Shown one piece after another: positions 63,367 to 64,000 of a DNA stretch of 64,000 nt. The DNA comes from Streptomyces californicus. GTDB lineage: Bacteria; Actinomycetota; Actinomycetes; Streptomycetales; Streptomycetaceae. Numbering within the stretch: the first letter of the stretch is position 1; every line of letters starts with the position of its first letter. The stretch spans positions 62,001 to 126,000 of the forward strand of contig NZ_JNZZ01000005.1 of the NCBI RefSeq assembly GCF_000717645.1, written 5' to 3'. The notes beneath the pieces are model-generated. The model did no database searches. It was given only the letters and a program-made list of their open reading frames with translations, and was not told the origin of the DNA. Made by a program: the position numbers and the translations under genes.

Positions 63367-64000
63367 ATGGCACCCCCCGAAACGCCGAACGGCCCGAACG
63401 ACCCCTCGGGCGGCCCCGGACGGAGCGGCCCCGGAGCGGGCGGTTCCGGCGCGAGCGGTGCGGGAGCCGGAGGTGGTTCCGCCGCACGCGGCCGTGATCC
63501 GCGTCTGGCCCCGCCCCGCGCGGACGCGGCCGGCTGGGGGGAACTCGACGTCCGCGCCGTCGACACCGTGCGGGTGCTCGCCGCCGACGCCGTGCAGAAG
63601 GCCGGCCACGGCCATCCGGGCACCGCGATGAGCCTGGCCCCGCTGGCGTACCTGCTGTTCCAGCAGGTGATGCGGCACGATCCGGCCGACGACCAGTGGA
63701 TCGGGCGGGACCGCTTCGTGCTCTCCTGCGGCCATTCCAGCCTCACCCTCTACATCCAGCTCTACCTCAGCGGGTACGGCATGGAGCTGTCGGACCTGGA
63801 GGCGCTGCGCACCTGGGGCTCGGCCACCCCCGGCCACCCGGAGTACCGCCACACGCGGGGCGTCGAGATCACCACCGGACCGCTGGGCCAGGGGCTCGCC
63901 TCCGCCGTGGGCATGGCCATGGGCGGGCGGCGCGAGCGCGGACTCCTCGACCCCGACGCGCCCACCGGCACGAGCCCCTTCGACCACCACGTGTACGTCG
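63367..64000 (+). CDS. tkt: transketolase, N-terminal part
   Basis: Thiamine-dependent enzyme of the pentose phosphate pathway, cut by the window edge after 211 residues. After a 45-residue Gly/Ser/Ala-rich extension unusual for transketolases, the family sequence begins: [92 protein letters not shown]. These are the thiamine diphosphate-binding segments. The ATG at 63367 has AGGAGG upstream. Its place beside sodF is not in an operon (divergent). Confidence 0.93.
   Translation, partial: MAPPETPNGPNDPSGGPGRSGPGAGGSGASGAGAGGGSAARGRDPRLAPPRADAAGWGELDVRAVDTVRVLAADAVQKAGHGHPGTAMSLAPLAYLLFQQVMRHDPADDQWIGRDRFVLSCGHSSLTLYIQLYLSGYGMELSDLEALRTWGSATPGHPEYRHTRGVEITTGPLGQGLASAVGMAMGGRRERGLLDPDAPTGTSPFDHHVYV

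Overview
The window is high-GC actinobacterial chromosome and almost certainly Streptomyces. Codons end in G or C, GTG starts are common, many genes overlap by 4 bp, and the gene set (CsnR-type ROK operon, PknG/GlnH/GlnX locus, mycothiol-type nitroreductase, Nur-controlled iron superoxide dismutase) is typical of that genus. The order from csnR down to sodF resembles, from memory, the S. coelicolor SCO2633-SCO2657 neighbourhood, with extra genes inserted. No rRNA, tRNA, CRISPR array, integrase or insertion sequence was seen.

Region 1 (1-8.7 kb, minus strand) is one tightly packed signalling operon: a GlnX-like four-helix sensor membrane protein, a GlnH-like amino-acid binding protein, an unrecognised coiled-coil protein, a PknG-family kinase with zinc knuckles and TPRs, a PP2C phosphatase with two zinc ribbons, and a VWA protein cut by the window edge. 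Region 2 (9.0-15.9 kb, minus) is a csnR-csnEFGHK-like operon for uptake and breakdown of chitosan-type oligosaccharides, with a perfect 13-bp palindrome in front of the regulator.

Region 3 (16.4-27.2 kb, plus) holds a secreted LamG protein, a 2153-residue RHS/YD-repeat polymorphic toxin ending in an HExxH domain, and a translationally coupled lipoprotein that may be its immunity partner. Region 4 (27.3-35.5 kb) carries an MscS channel, an HNH endonuclease, a secreted GH84-type protein whose usual Asp-Asp catalytic pair reads Gln-Asn, a small protein of 12-residue repeats coupled to malQ, and a small membrane protein.

Region 5 (35.7-55.4 kb) is mostly core: LysR regulator, allantoicase, two M1 aminopeptidases, a MazEF-like toxin-antitoxin pair, aspartate-semialdehyde dehydrogenase, a large secreted subtilase, a nitroreductase-like protein with CPWA instead of CPWC, a glyoxalase-like protein, a purine permease and an XRE regulator. 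Region 6 (55.7-59.1 kb) is an orphan type VII-like cassette (helical ESX-like protein, WXG-like Pro-rich protein, mycosin protease) with lower GC3 and no visible secretion core. Region 7 (59.1-64 kb) has a hexapeptide acetyltransferase, a hypothetical gene, an ArsR-DUF2071 pair, sodF with a Nur-like box, and the start of a transketolase gene.

The best candidates for new biology are the RHS toxin/lipoprotein pair, the orphan mycosin cassette, the expanded PknG operon, the GH84-like protein without its catalytic Asp pair, and the repeat protein before malQ.
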